A program made the translations under genes and the position numbers. From contig CAMLMV010000062.1 of the NCBI GenBank assembly GCA_946481275.1, positions 1 through 32,200 on the forward strand: a stretch of 32,200 nucleotides of DNA, given 5' to 3'. The stretch is from an uncultured Massilia sp. Its GTDB lineage: Bacteria > Pseudomonadota > Gammaproteobacteria > Burkholderiales > Burkholderiaceae. The notes beneath the pieces are model-generated. The model saw only the letters and a list, made by a program, of their open reading frames with translations, was not told where the DNA came from and searched no databases. Positions 25,801-32,200 of this stretch are shown here, one piece after another (within the stretch, counting starts at the first letter, position 1; every line of letters starts with the position of its first letter).

Positions 25801-27120
25801 CTAGAAGAAAGTGTTGAGCGCGAAGCGTACGGCGTAGTCGTCGTCCACGGCCAACAGCAGCGGCCAGCGGTCGAACGTCGTGCACGGATGCGAGATGCCG
25901 CAGCCGACCAGGTCCCCCACCGCGAGCATCTCGCGCACCGGGCCTTCCGGCAGGCGCAGGTACGCGTGCTGGTCGTTCATCTTGACGATCTCGCAGCCTT
26001 CCGGCAGCGCATGCGCGGCGCCGGGGCCGGGCCGGTGGTGCCACAGCGGCACCGGCAAGCCGGCGTCGTGCGACGCGTCGCGCTTGCCCATCGTGAGGAT
26101 CGCGAGTCCCGGTTCGGGGCGCGACTGCACGACGCTCCAGATCTCCAGCGCGGCCCGCAATCCCGCTTCCGGCTCGACGCCTTCGCGCGCGTCGAGTGCC
26201 GCGATGTGGCGCTGGTACATGCCGTGGTCGCTCGTCAGGTAGCAGCCGCTGCGCAGCACGGACACCAGTGGCCGCGACAGCCCATGCAGCTCCTGGAAGC
26301 CGCGCGCGACGAGGTCGAAGTACGACGAACCGCCCGCCGTCACGAGGATCTCGCGCGTACCGAACAGGCCTTCGTCGTCGGCCTCGCGCACGAGCGCACA
26401 CAGGCGCGCAACGAAGCTGGACACGGCGCGCAGGTCGGCATCGTGGTCGTCCGATACCAGCAAACCTTCATAGCCTTCGAAGCCGGCCAGCACGAGGCCC
26501 GGCGCGCGCTCGATGGCACGCGCCACCGTCAGCGCTTCCTCCGGCGTGCGGCAGCCGGCGCGCTTGCCCGACAGGCCCAGTTCGACCAGGACCGGCAAGG
26601 GCCGCGTGAGGGGATGCGCATCGACTTCTTCCGCCAGGCGCGCCACGCCCGCGAGCGAATCGGCCAGCACGACGCATTCGAAGCCCGGATCCTCGTGCAG
26701 CAGTTGCAGCACCATGCGCACGTCGCTGCGCGCGACGAGCTGGTTCGCGACGAGCACGCGGCGCACGCCGAAGCGGTGCGCCACCCGCACCTGCACGGCG
26801 TTCGCCAAGGTGATGCCCCAGGCGCCGTTCGCGAGCTGGGCGCCGAACAGCTGCGGGCACATCGTCGTCTTGCCGTGCGGCGCGATGCGCACGCCGTGGC
26901 GATCGCAGAAATCGCGCATCCATTCGAGGTTGTGGCGCAGCGCGGACGTTTTCAACACCGCGACGGGATAACTCGTATCGCCATGCAGCACGTTCCAGCC
27001 CTGCACGCCGATCGCGCCCTGGCGCAGCGGCGCCGTCAACGGCAAGCCCTTCACGCCGGGCTGCAGCATCTGTTCTTCCAGGCTGGACAAGGCCAGCGCG
27101 CCGTGCGGCAATGCGTTCAT
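25801..27120 (-). CDS. D-serine deaminase-like PLP enzyme (DSD1/alanine racemase fold)
   Basis: Predicted protein of 439 residues. Near the N-terminus TSALRHNLEWM leads into APHGKTTMCPQ, where K84 should form the Schiff base with PLP in a fold-type III barrel. The C-terminal beta domain carries SHPCTTFDRW with H411 and C413, the zinc-ligand pair of eukaryotic-type D-serine dehydratases. Family members deaminate or cleave D-hydroxy-amino acids such as D-serine or D-threonine; the exact substrate is not determined. It is translationally coupled to the upstream DUF2750 gene (ATGA overlap). Confidence 0.86.
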   Translation of the reverse strand: MNALPHGALALSSLEEQMLQPGVKGLPLTAPLRQGAIGVQGWNVLHGDTSYPVAVLKTSALRHNLEWMRDFCDRHGVRIAPHGKTTMCPQLFGAQLANGAWGITLANAVQVRVAHRFGVRRVLVANQLVARSDVRMVLQLLHEDPGFECVVLADSLAGVARLAEEVDAHPLTRPLPVLVELGLSGKRAGCRTPEEALTVARAIERAPGLVLAGFEGYEGLLVSDDHDADLRAVSSFVARLCALVREADDEGLFGTREILVTAGGSSYFDLVARGFQELHGLSRPLVSVLRSGCYLTSDHGMYQRHIAALDAREGVEPEAGLRAALEIWSVVQSRPEPGLAILTMGKRDASHDAGLPVPLWHHRPGPGAAHALPEGCEIVKMNDQHAYLRLPEGPVREMLAVGDLVGCGISHPCTTFDRWPLLLAVDDDYAVRFALNTFF

Positions 27121-27503
27121 GGTGTTTCCCTTCGCAATTCGTCCTCGAGGTCGACGCGCAGCAGGCCCGGCGTCGGCATCACGCCTTTCGAACCGGGCGT
27201 GCGGAAGATGCCGGGCAGGAGGCCGTCCTGCTGCAGCTGGGGCAGCAGCTCGGACAACAGCTCGTCCAGCGCAAACGCCTGCGGTTCATACCCTTCCCAC
27301 TCGAATTCCGCGCACAGCCGGGCGAATTCCTCGTCCGGCCACATCGCGAACACGAGCGTGCCGTCATCCTTCTTCGCCAGCGCCCAGCCGTTGCGGTACA
27401 GGCCCCAGACGGTACCCGACGCGGCGACCCGCTTGACGAAATATTCATAGCGCTGCGGCGCCGGCAGGCGCACCACGGCCTTCACTTGTTCAGCATCGAT
27501 CAT
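27117..27503 (-). CDS. DUF2750-family small protein
   Basis: Predicted protein of 128 residues. RYEYFVKRVAASGTVWGLY followed by NGWAL and a later WPDEEFARLC match the DUF2750 pattern as I know it. No signal or membrane segment. The stop overlaps the PLP-enzyme start, so the pair is one operon; the family function is unknown, and coupling to a D-amino-acid enzyme gives a weak hint only. Confidence 0.75.
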   Translation of the reverse strand: MIDAEQVKAVVRLPAPQRYEYFVKRVAASGTVWGLYRNGWALAKKDDGTLVFAMWPDEEFARLCAEFEWEGYEPQAFALDELLSELLPQLQQDGLLPGIFRTPGSKGVMPTPGLLRVDLEDELRRETP

Positions 27504-27580
27504 TCAATTTTCCCACGCGCGCCCGGCGGCGGCTGTCGGGACGAGCATACGACACATGGCCAGCGCACGGCGCGCAACCA

Positions 27581-27784
27581 AAATTCGGGGTCAGAGCACA
27601 TTTTCGGCAAAATTCGGGGTCAGAGCACTTTTTGGAAACATGGTCTTCGAGAAAGTCTGACGGCGTAACGCAGCTGATTCAATGTGACAGCCGCGCGATC
27701 GAGCCAACGTCGTCGCTTTCAAGCTCAGCGTGAAAATGTGCTCTGACCCCAAATTTCAGGAAAAATGTGCTCTGACCCCGAATT
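27581..27784. repeat. REP/MITE-like element: four copies of a GGGGTCAGAGCAC repeat in inverted pairs
   Basis: Two direct copies (about 27581-27604 and 27610-27632) face two inverted copies (about 27733-27756 and 27762-27784) across a spacer of about 100 bp. Each copy contains GGGGTCAGAGCAC flanked by A/T-rich ends; copies 1 and 4 match over 23 bp as inverted repeats. Similar GGGGTCAGAG units are known near REP-associated tyrosine transposases in proteobacteria, so a non-autonomous mobile element is likely. No transposase is present and I see no clear target-site duplication. It lies between the DUF2750 promoter and the 3' end of the ATPase gene. Confidence 0.82.
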
Positions 27785-27790
27785 GGAGAA

Positions 27791-28507
27791 CTAGTCGTCG
27801 AGCAGTTGTTCGAGGCGGCGCGGGTAATGGTTCAGGAAGTCACGCGTGACGGCGTAATGTTCCGTATCTTCGTAGCTGATCTCGGCGATGCCCGTGCCGT
27901 CGAAGCTGAGGATCTTCGCGCGCGGGTACGCGAGCAGGATCGGCGAATGCGTCGCGATGATGAATTGGGCGCCTTCCTTCACGAGCCGGTCGATGACGGC
28001 CAGCGCGGCCAGCTGGCGGTTCGGGGACAATGCCGCCTCCGGTTCATCCAGCAGGTACAGGCCGTCGCCGCGGAAGCCGAGCATCACGTCCATGAACGCC
28101 TCCCCGTGCGAGCGCAGGTGCAGCGACGGACCGCCGCCGGGCAGCTCGTCGAGGTAGGTGAACACGTTGAACAGGCTTTCCGCACGCAGGAAGTAACTGT
28201 TGCGCGGCCACCGCCAGCCTTTGACCACGCGCAGCAGACGATGCAGCGGCGACACGTCCTGCTGCTGGCGGTGCACGTTCTTCGTGCCGCCCTCCGCCGG
28301 CAGCCCCAGCGCCACCGCGATCGCTTCCAGCACGGTCGACTTGCCCGCGCCGTTCTCGCCGACGAAAAACGTGACGTCCGGATGCGGTTCGAGCACGCCC
28401 AGGTCGCGCACGGCGGGAATGGTGAACGGATAGCGGTCGAGGTCGATCTCCGCCTGCGGATCGATCTGGACGGAACGCAAATAAGGCTTGGCGGTGAGCG
28501 GCGGCAT
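27791..28507 (-). CDS. AAA-family ATPase (ABC-type nucleotide-binding fold)
   Basis: Predicted protein of 238 residues with the complete set of ABC/SMC-type ATPase motifs: Walker A GENGAGKS (50-57), a signature-like SHGEAF (133-138), Walker B LYLLDEPE (150-157) and a switch histidine H187 in IIATHSPIL. There are no membrane segments. Proteins like this are often described as AAA_15/AAA_21-type ATPases of unknown role, some within OLD/RecF-like defence systems; no partner nuclease or toxin lies next to it here, so a defence role is unsupported. The ATG at 28507 has CCGGAG seven bases upstream. The stop is just six bases from the REP-like repeat, which may form its transcript's 3' end. Confidence 0.87.
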   Translation of the reverse strand: MPPLTAKPYLRSVQIDPQAEIDLDRYPFTIPAVRDLGVLEPHPDVTFFVGENGAGKSTVLEAIAVALGLPAEGGTKNVHRQQQDVSPLHRLLRVVKGWRWPRNSYFLRAESLFNVFTYLDELPGGGPSLHLRSHGEAFMDVMLGFRGDGLYLLDEPEAALSPNRQLAALAVIDRLVKEGAQFIIATHSPILLAYPRAKILSFDGTGIAEISYEDTEHYAVTRDFLNHYPRRLEQLLDD

Positions 28508-28522
28508 GGTTGCTCCGGAACG

Positions 28523-28546
28523 AAAAACACCGCCCGGAGGCGGTGT
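28523..28546 (-). terminator. Terminator after phaB, just upstream of the ATPase start
   Basis: On the minus strand ACACCGCC pairs with GGCGGTGT around four bases and is followed by T5. It lies 24 bp after the phaB stop and ends 15 bp before the ATPase ATG. Confidence 0.85.
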
Positions 28547-28570
28547 CGCTGTACGGCAAGCGGTAACCGC

Positions 28571-29311
28571 TTACTGCATGTGCTGGCCGCCGTTGATGGC
28601 GATGTTGGCGCCGGTGACGAAGGCAGCCTCGTCCGACGACAGGTACGCGACCAGGCCGGCCACTTCTTCCGGCTTGCCCAGGCGGCCCATCGGGATCTGC
28701 GGCAGGATCTTCGATTCCAGCACTTCGGCCGGGATGTCGGTGACCATCTTGGTGCCGATGTAGCCCGGCGAGATGGTGTTCACGGTGACGCCCTTGCGCG
28801 CCACTTCCAGCGCCAGGGCCTTCGTGAAGCCGTGGATGCCGGCCTTGGCCGCCGAGTAGTTGGTCTGGCCGAACGCGCCCTTCTGGCCGTTGACGGACGA
28901 GATGTTGATGATGCGGCCCCAGCCGCGCTCGACCATGCCGTCGGCGACCGGCTTGGTCATGTTGAACACGGAATCCAGGTTGGTCTTCATGACCGCATCC
29001 CAATTGACCTTGTCCATCTTCTTGAAGGTCATGTCGCGCGTGATACCGGCGTTGTTGACCAGCACGTCGACGGGGCCGACTTCCTGTACGACCTTGGCCA
29101 CGCAGGCCTGGGCGGAGTCGTAATCGGACACGTCGCACTCATACGCCTTGAAGTCATGGCCCTGTTCGCGCATCGCGGCAAGCCAGCCTTCCGCTTTCTT
29201 GCTGCCCGGCGAGTACGTCGTCACGACCTTGTAGCCGAGCGCCGCCAGCTTGATGCAGATCGCTTCACCCAGGCCGCCCATGCCGCCGGTCACTAATGCC
29301 ACTCTTGCCAT
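28571..29311 (-). CDS. phaB: Acetoacetyl-CoA reductase (NADPH)
   Basis: Predicted protein of 246 residues, exactly the expected size. The cofactor site is TGGMGGLGEA (8-17) and the catalytic residues are S139, Y152 and K156 (NYSAAKAG), with the same spacing as Cupriavidus PhaB. The segment VNGQKGAFGQTNYSAAKAG is characteristic of the acetoacetyl-CoA reductase group. The enzyme converts acetoacetyl-CoA into (R)-3-hydroxybutyryl-CoA for polyhydroxybutyrate. A good ribosome binding site (TAGGAGAA) precedes the ATG. It follows phaA in the same direction with an 88-bp gap holding a hairpin. Confidence 0.95.
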   Translation of the reverse strand: MARVALVTGGMGGLGEAICIKLAALGYKVVTTYSPGSKKAEGWLAAMREQGHDFKAYECDVSDYDSAQACVAKVVQEVGPVDVLVNNAGITRDMTFKKMDKVNWDAVMKTNLDSVFNMTKPVADGMVERGWGRIINISSVNGQKGAFGQTNYSAAKAGIHGFTKALALEVARKGVTVNTISPGYIGTKMVTDIPAEVLESKILPQIPMGRLGKPEEVAGLVAYLSSDEAAFVTGANIAINGGQHMQ

Positions 29312-29363
29312 CGTCTTCTCCTAGTTTTTCACTTAAACCGCGTACACCTTGTTGATTACGAAC

Positions 29364-29389
29364 GCACGGCGCCCTCCGTGGCGCCGTGC
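29364..29389. repeat. Intercistronic 10-bp hairpin between phaA and phaB
   Basis: GCACGGCGCC (29364-29373) pairs with GGCGCCGTGC (29380-29389) around a six-base loop. No T run follows on the minus strand, so it is more likely an RNA-stability element or a partial attenuator setting the phaA:phaB ratio than a full terminator. Confidence 0.72.
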
Positions 29390-29399
29390 CGGATTACTT

Positions 29400-30575
29400 T
29401 CAGCGCTCGACCGCCAGGGCCACGCCCATGCCGCCGCCGATGCACAGCGCAGCCAGGCCTTTCTTGGCGTCGCGGCGGATCATTTCGTGCAGCAGGGTCA
29501 CCAGCACGCGCGCGCCCGAGGCGCCGATCGGGTGGCCCAGCGCGATCGCGCCGCCGTTGACGTTGATCTTCGACGTATCCCAGCCCATCTGCTTGTTGAC
29601 GGCGACGGCCTGGGCGGCGAAGGCTTCGTTGATTTCCATCAGGTCGACTTCTTCGTGCGTCCAGCCGGCGCGTTCCAGCGCCTGGCGGGCGGCATCGACG
29701 GGGCCCATGCCCATGATGGCCGGGTCCAGGCCGGCCGACGAATAGGCCTTGATGCGGGCGATCGGGGTCAGGCCCAGTTCCTTGGCCTTCGAGGCCGACA
29801 TCATGATCACGGCGGCGGCACCGTCGTTCAGGCCGGACGCGTTGCCGGCGGTGACGCTGCCCTCCTTGTTGAAGGCCGGACGCAGGCTGGCCAGGCCTTC
29901 CAGCGTGGCGCCGTGCTTCGGATACTCGTCGGTATCGAACACGGTGGTGCCCTTCTTGGAGGCGATCTCGATCGGGATGATCTCGTCCTTGAACTTGCCG
30001 GCCTTTTGCGCGGCTTCCGCCTTCAGCTGCGACTGCAGCGCGAATTCGTCCTGTTCCTGGCGCGAGATCTCGTACTTGCGCGCGACGTTCTCGGCCGTCA
30101 CGCCCATGTGGTACTGGTTGTAGACGTCCCACAGGCCGTCGACGATCATGGTGTCGGTCAGCTTGGCGTCGCCCATGCGGAAGCCGTCGCGCGAACCGTT
30201 CAGCACGTGCGGCGAAGCGCTCATGTTTTCCTGGCCGCCGGCGATCACGATCGACGCGTCGCCGCACTTGATGGCCTGGGCCGCGAGATGGGTGGCGCGC
30301 AGGCCGGAGCCGCATACCATGTTCAGGGTAAAGGCCGGGACCTTGTCCGGCAGGCCGCTCTTGATGACGGCCTGGCGCGCCGGGTTCTGGCCGACGCCGG
30401 CCGTGAGGACCTGACCCATGATGACTTCGCTGACCGCCGCCGGATCGATGCCGGTCTTCGTCAGCAGGTGCTTGATGACCTGGGCGCCTAGCTCGGCAGC
30501 CGGAATTTTTGAGAGCGTGCCACCGAACTTGCCGATTGCAGTACGGCCAGCGGCCACGATTACGACATCTTCCAT
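29400..30575 (-). CDS. phaA: Acetyl-CoA acetyltransferase (beta-ketothiolase)
   Basis: Predicted protein of 391 residues, a biosynthetic thiolase. The nucleophile is C88 in [10 protein letters not shown], and the base and second cysteine are H348 in GHPIGASG and C378 in [18 protein letters not shown] is the usual substrate-loop segment. It condenses two acetyl-CoA to acetoacetyl-CoA, the first step of polyhydroxybutyrate synthesis. The ATG is preceded by CCGGAGATTGAT. A GC hairpin (CCCGGCC at 30591-30597 with GGCCGGG at 30603-30609) lies just upstream of that ribosome binding site and may affect translation. No phaC synthase is in the window. A role in catabolic thiolysis cannot be excluded, but pairing with phaB supports synthesis. 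Confidence 0.93.
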   Translation of the reverse strand: MEDVVIVAAGRTAIGKFGGTLSKIPAAELGAQVIKHLLTKTGIDPAAVSEVIMGQVLTAGVGQNPARQAVIKSGLPDKVPAFTLNMVCGSGLRATHLAAQAIKCGDASIVIAGGQENMSASPHVLNGSRDGFRMGDAKLTDTMIVDGLWDVYNQYHMGVTAENVARKYEISRQEQDEFALQSQLKAEAAQKAGKFKDEIIPIEIASKKGTTVFDTDEYPKHGATLEGLASLRPAFNKEGSVTAGNASGLNDGAAAVIMMSASKAKELGLTPIARIKAYSSAGLDPAIMGMGPVDAARQALERAGWTHEEVDLMEINEAFAAQAVAVNKQMGWDTSKINVNGGAIALGHPIGASGARVLVTLLHEMIRRDAKKGLAALCIGGGMGVALAVER

Positions 30576-30747
30576 ATCAATCTCCGGTATCCCGGCCCCA
30601 GCGGCCGGGGTTCAATGAGTGGACAGCCCTGCTGTCGGCCTTTTTCTGGCCAGGCCTGGAAGAATTCGAAAACCAGCACAACGCGCGCTTGAGGAATCAC
30701 AATCTCCGCTCAGGCTTGGACAGAAAGCCAACAATATTAGTGACCTC

Positions 30748-30826
30748 GCTTAAATCTTGTTTAAGCAAAATCAATCTTATCAGCTTATTCATCGGAAAAA
30801 ACAGCCTTTTTATTGATTTTGCTTAA
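30748..30826. repeat. Nested inverted repeats with a shared arm (possible alternative hairpins or operators)
   Basis: GCTTAAA (30748-30754) pairs with TTTAAGC (30760-30766) across five bases. The right arm overlaps TTAAGCAAAATCAAT (30761-30775), whose exact complement lies at 30812-30826 across a 36-base loop. The two hairpins cannot form together. Alternatively, three GCTTAA half-sites form dimeric operators. Confidence 0.75.
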
Positions 30827-30914
30827 GGCTGAGCATCTTTATCAGACATTATTTTTGTTCAGGAAACAGGAGTTTCCGGTCATCCAAACCCGGGCCAAAA
30901 CCCTTTTCCGTTGA

Positions 30915-30934
30915 GTGAAATTTCACAGTAGAAT
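30915..30934 (+). promoter_or_regulatory. 12-bp palindrome next to a candidate -10 for minC
   Basis: GTGAAATTTCAC (30915-30926) is a perfect palindrome, three bases left of TAGAAT (30929-30934, 5/6 to the -10 consensus). A protein bound there would cover the promoter spacer and -35 zone, so it is a candidate operator. No good -35 lies at the usual distance. Start codon of minC is 29 bp further. Confidence 0.4.
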
Positions 30935-30962
30935 GCACGGGCTAAGCCAACCACATTGATTT

Positions 30963-31745
30963 ATGCCCAAAAGCTCGAGCTCCCTGCCCATCGAAATCAA
31001 GATCTCCACGGTCGTGGCCATTTCGACCATCCTGCACTCGGCCGATCCGATCGCGATCGATGCCGCGCTGAAGCAGATGACCGGGGGTGTATCCGATTTC
31101 TTCGAGGATGAATTCGCCGTCATCGACGTCGCCGGCATCGCCGACGACGCCGCGCACATCGACTGGGAGGCGCTGGTCACGCTGCTCAAGAAGTACCGCC
31201 TGAACGCCGTCGCCGTGCGCGGCGCGCCGGCCGCGCTGCACGACGTGATCCGCGCCCACGACCTGTTCCTGGACGACGGCACCAGCGGACTGCAAACGAA
31301 CGCCGGCCGCGAACGGGAGATGCCCGCGGCGCCGGCCGAAACGGCAGAACCCGCACCGCCGCCCGCACCCGCGTCGGCCTCCGCCGCACCGGCACCGGTG
31401 CACGCGATGATCGTCGACACGCCGGTCCGTGCCGGCCAGCGCATCTACGCGCGCGGCACCGACCTGATCGTGACCGCCGTCGTGAACAATGGCGCCGAGC
31501 TCATCGCTGACGGCAGCATCCACGTCTACGCGCCGCTGCACGGCCGCGCGCTGGCGGGGGCGTCGGGCAATGCGGGCGCGCGCATCTTCGCGCTGCAGTT
31601 GCAGCCAGAACTGGTGTCGATCGCGGGCGTTTACCGGACGTTCGACGAAGGTTTCCCGGCAGAGGTCGCACGCCAGCCGGCACAAATCCGTTTGGTCGGC
31701 GACCGAATCGATATATCATCGCTGGGTTCGGCGACCCGCAGCTAA
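30963..31745 (+). CDS. minC: Septum site-determining protein MinC
   Basis: Predicted protein of 260 residues. The N-terminal domain (about 1-105) is the FtsZ-inhibiting half; an Ala/Pro-rich linker (about 118-147) is followed by the C-terminal beta-helical domain (about 148-260) that dimerises and binds MinD, recognisable from VRAGQRIYARGTDLIV and GAELIADGSIHVYAPLHGRA. MinC blocks Z-ring formation away from mid-cell. The ATG at 30963 has no obvious ribosome binding site. minD follows after 54 bp in the same direction, and minE is expected beyond the window. Confidence 0.95.
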   Translation: MPKSSSSLPIEIKISTVVAISTILHSADPIAIDAALKQMTGGVSDFFEDEFAVIDVAGIADDAAHIDWEALVTLLKKYRLNAVAVRGAPAALHDVIRAHDLFLDDGTSGLQTNAGREREMPAAPAETAEPAPPPAPASASAAPAPVHAMIVDTPVRAGQRIYARGTDLIVTAVVNNGAELIADGSIHVYAPLHGRALAGASGNAGARIFALQLQPELVSIAGVYRTFDEGFPAEVARQPAQIRLVGDRIDISSLGSATRS

Positions 31746-31799
31746 GGCGCGCCCCCTGTACCAGCACTGACCAGATACTGAAAAGGACACAATTTTTTC

Positions 31800-32200
31800 A
31801 TGGCAAGAATTATCGTTGTAACGTCCGGTAAGGGTGGTGTGGGCAAGACCACCTCGAGCGCTAGCTTCTCGACCGGCCTCGCGCTGCGCGGCCACAAGAC
31901 CGTCGTCATCGACTTCGACGTCGGCCTGCGCAACCTCGACCTGATCATGGGTTGCGAACGCCGCGTCGTGTACGACCTGATCAACGTCATCAACGGCGAA
32001 GCGAGCCTGACCCAGGCCCTGATCAAGGACAAGCACTGCGACAACCTGTTCATCCTGCCGGCATCGCAGACGCGCGACAAGGATGCGCTGTCGGAAGAGG
32101 GCGTGGAAAACGTCTTGAACGAGCTGATCAAGATGGACTTCGAGTTCATCATCTGCGACTCCCCGGCCGGCATCGAGCACGGCGCCCTGATGGCGCTGAC
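31800..32200 (+). CDS. minD: Septum site-determining ATPase MinD (5' part, cut by the window edge)
   Basis: 133 full codons are visible, open to the right edge. The ATG at 31800 has AAAGGACA upstream. The deviant Walker A SGKGGVGKTT (about 9-18) with its signature lysine, DFDVGLRNLDLIMG as switch region and ICDSPAGIEHGA as the Walker B/switch II part are diagnostic for MinD. MinD binds the inner membrane as an ATP dimer, recruits MinC and is displaced by MinE. The C-terminal membrane-targeting helix lies outside the window. Confidence 0.97.
   Translation, partial: MARIIVVTSGKGGVGKTTSSASFSTGLALRGHKTVVIDFDVGLRNLDLIMGCERRVVYDLINVINGEASLTQALIKDKHCDNLFILPASQTRDKDALSEEGVENVLNELIKMDFEFIICDSPAGIEHGALMAL

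Larger units (their letters stand above)
30576..30962. other. AT-rich divergent intergenic region between phaA and minC
   Basis: About 387 bp without a credible gene, sharply lower in GC than its flanks from about 30660 to 30930. It must hold the promoters of phaA (leftward) and minC (rightward). Visible structures are a GC hairpin beside the phaA ribosome binding site (30591-30609), GCTTAAA (30748-30754) facing TTTAAGC (30760-30766), a 15-bp inverted repeat at 30761-30826, and a palindrome at 30915-30926. Confidence 0.7.

Noticed and set aside
24808..27450. 880-residue plus-strand open frame
   Set aside because: It spans the antisense of three well-supported minus-strand genes and has the low-complexity composition of a shadow frame.
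27581..27784. CRISPR array
   Set aside because: The copies are in two orientations with unequal spacing and no regular spacers; no cas genes are near.
27791..28507. Defence-system ATPase
   Set aside because: Motifs fit OLD/RecF-like ATPases used in some defence systems, but no nuclease, reverse transcriptase or toxin partner is adjacent; neighbours are housekeeping.

Overview
The window looks like chromosomal DNA of a high-GC betaproteobacterium, most likely Oxalobacteraceae (Massilia/Telluria/Duganella type). This is judged from the overall protein character: PhaA/PhaB polyhydroxybutyrate enzymes, MinC/MinD, a stand-alone ArnA-type UDP-glucuronate decarboxylase, two M13 peptidases and a DUF2721 membrane protein. 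No search was run, so the genus is an inference.

Layout. 1-161 is a repeat-rich stretch beyond the 3' end of a tRNA-Arg(CCG) gene (162-237, minus); it resembles the attachment/leader region of an integrative element lying off the left edge. 430-1326 encodes a membrane-anchored dihaem c-type cytochrome. 1391-7046 holds three tandem paralogues of a secreted right-handed beta-helix protein. The second and third carry C-terminal four-cysteine modules (three and two copies) and share a nearly identical promoter architecture containing a GTTACA-N4-GTTACA direct repeat; the first has neither. 7114-11297 (minus) encodes two tandem M13 metallopeptidases, followed by a Spy/CpxP-like LTxxQ protein and an FAD monooxygenase (minus).

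13475-16889 (minus) is a tightly overlapping operon making UDP-sugars: UDP-glucose 6-dehydrogenase, a UDP-glucuronate 4-epimerase-like enzyme and a UDP-glucuronate decarboxylase/UDP-xylose synthase. A GT4 glycosyltransferase diverges from it, followed on the plus strand by an S41 C-terminal processing protease, a long KAS III-like enzyme and a small hydrophilic protein with a very strong ribosome binding site. 21677-28507 (minus) is metabolic and miscellaneous: FadH-type dienoyl-CoA reductase, an unknown protein, a DUF2721 protein, proline iminopeptidase, a D-serine-deaminase-like PLP enzyme translationally coupled to a DUF2750 protein, and an AAA ATPase. A REP/MITE-like four-copy repeat lies at 27581-27784. 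phaA-phaB (minus) then diverges from minC-minD (plus; minD cut by the right edge) across a 387-bp AT-rich region with a 15-bp inverted repeat and a 12-bp palindrome.

Working together: the sugar-nucleotide operon and divergent glycosyltransferase probably supply a uronic-acid or pentose containing surface polysaccharide. The beta-helix proteins have a fold common among polysaccharide-acting proteins and probably act outside the cytoplasm; a link between the two is speculation. The best candidate for something undescribed is the beta-helix paralogue cluster with its modular C-termini and shared response-regulator-like promoters.
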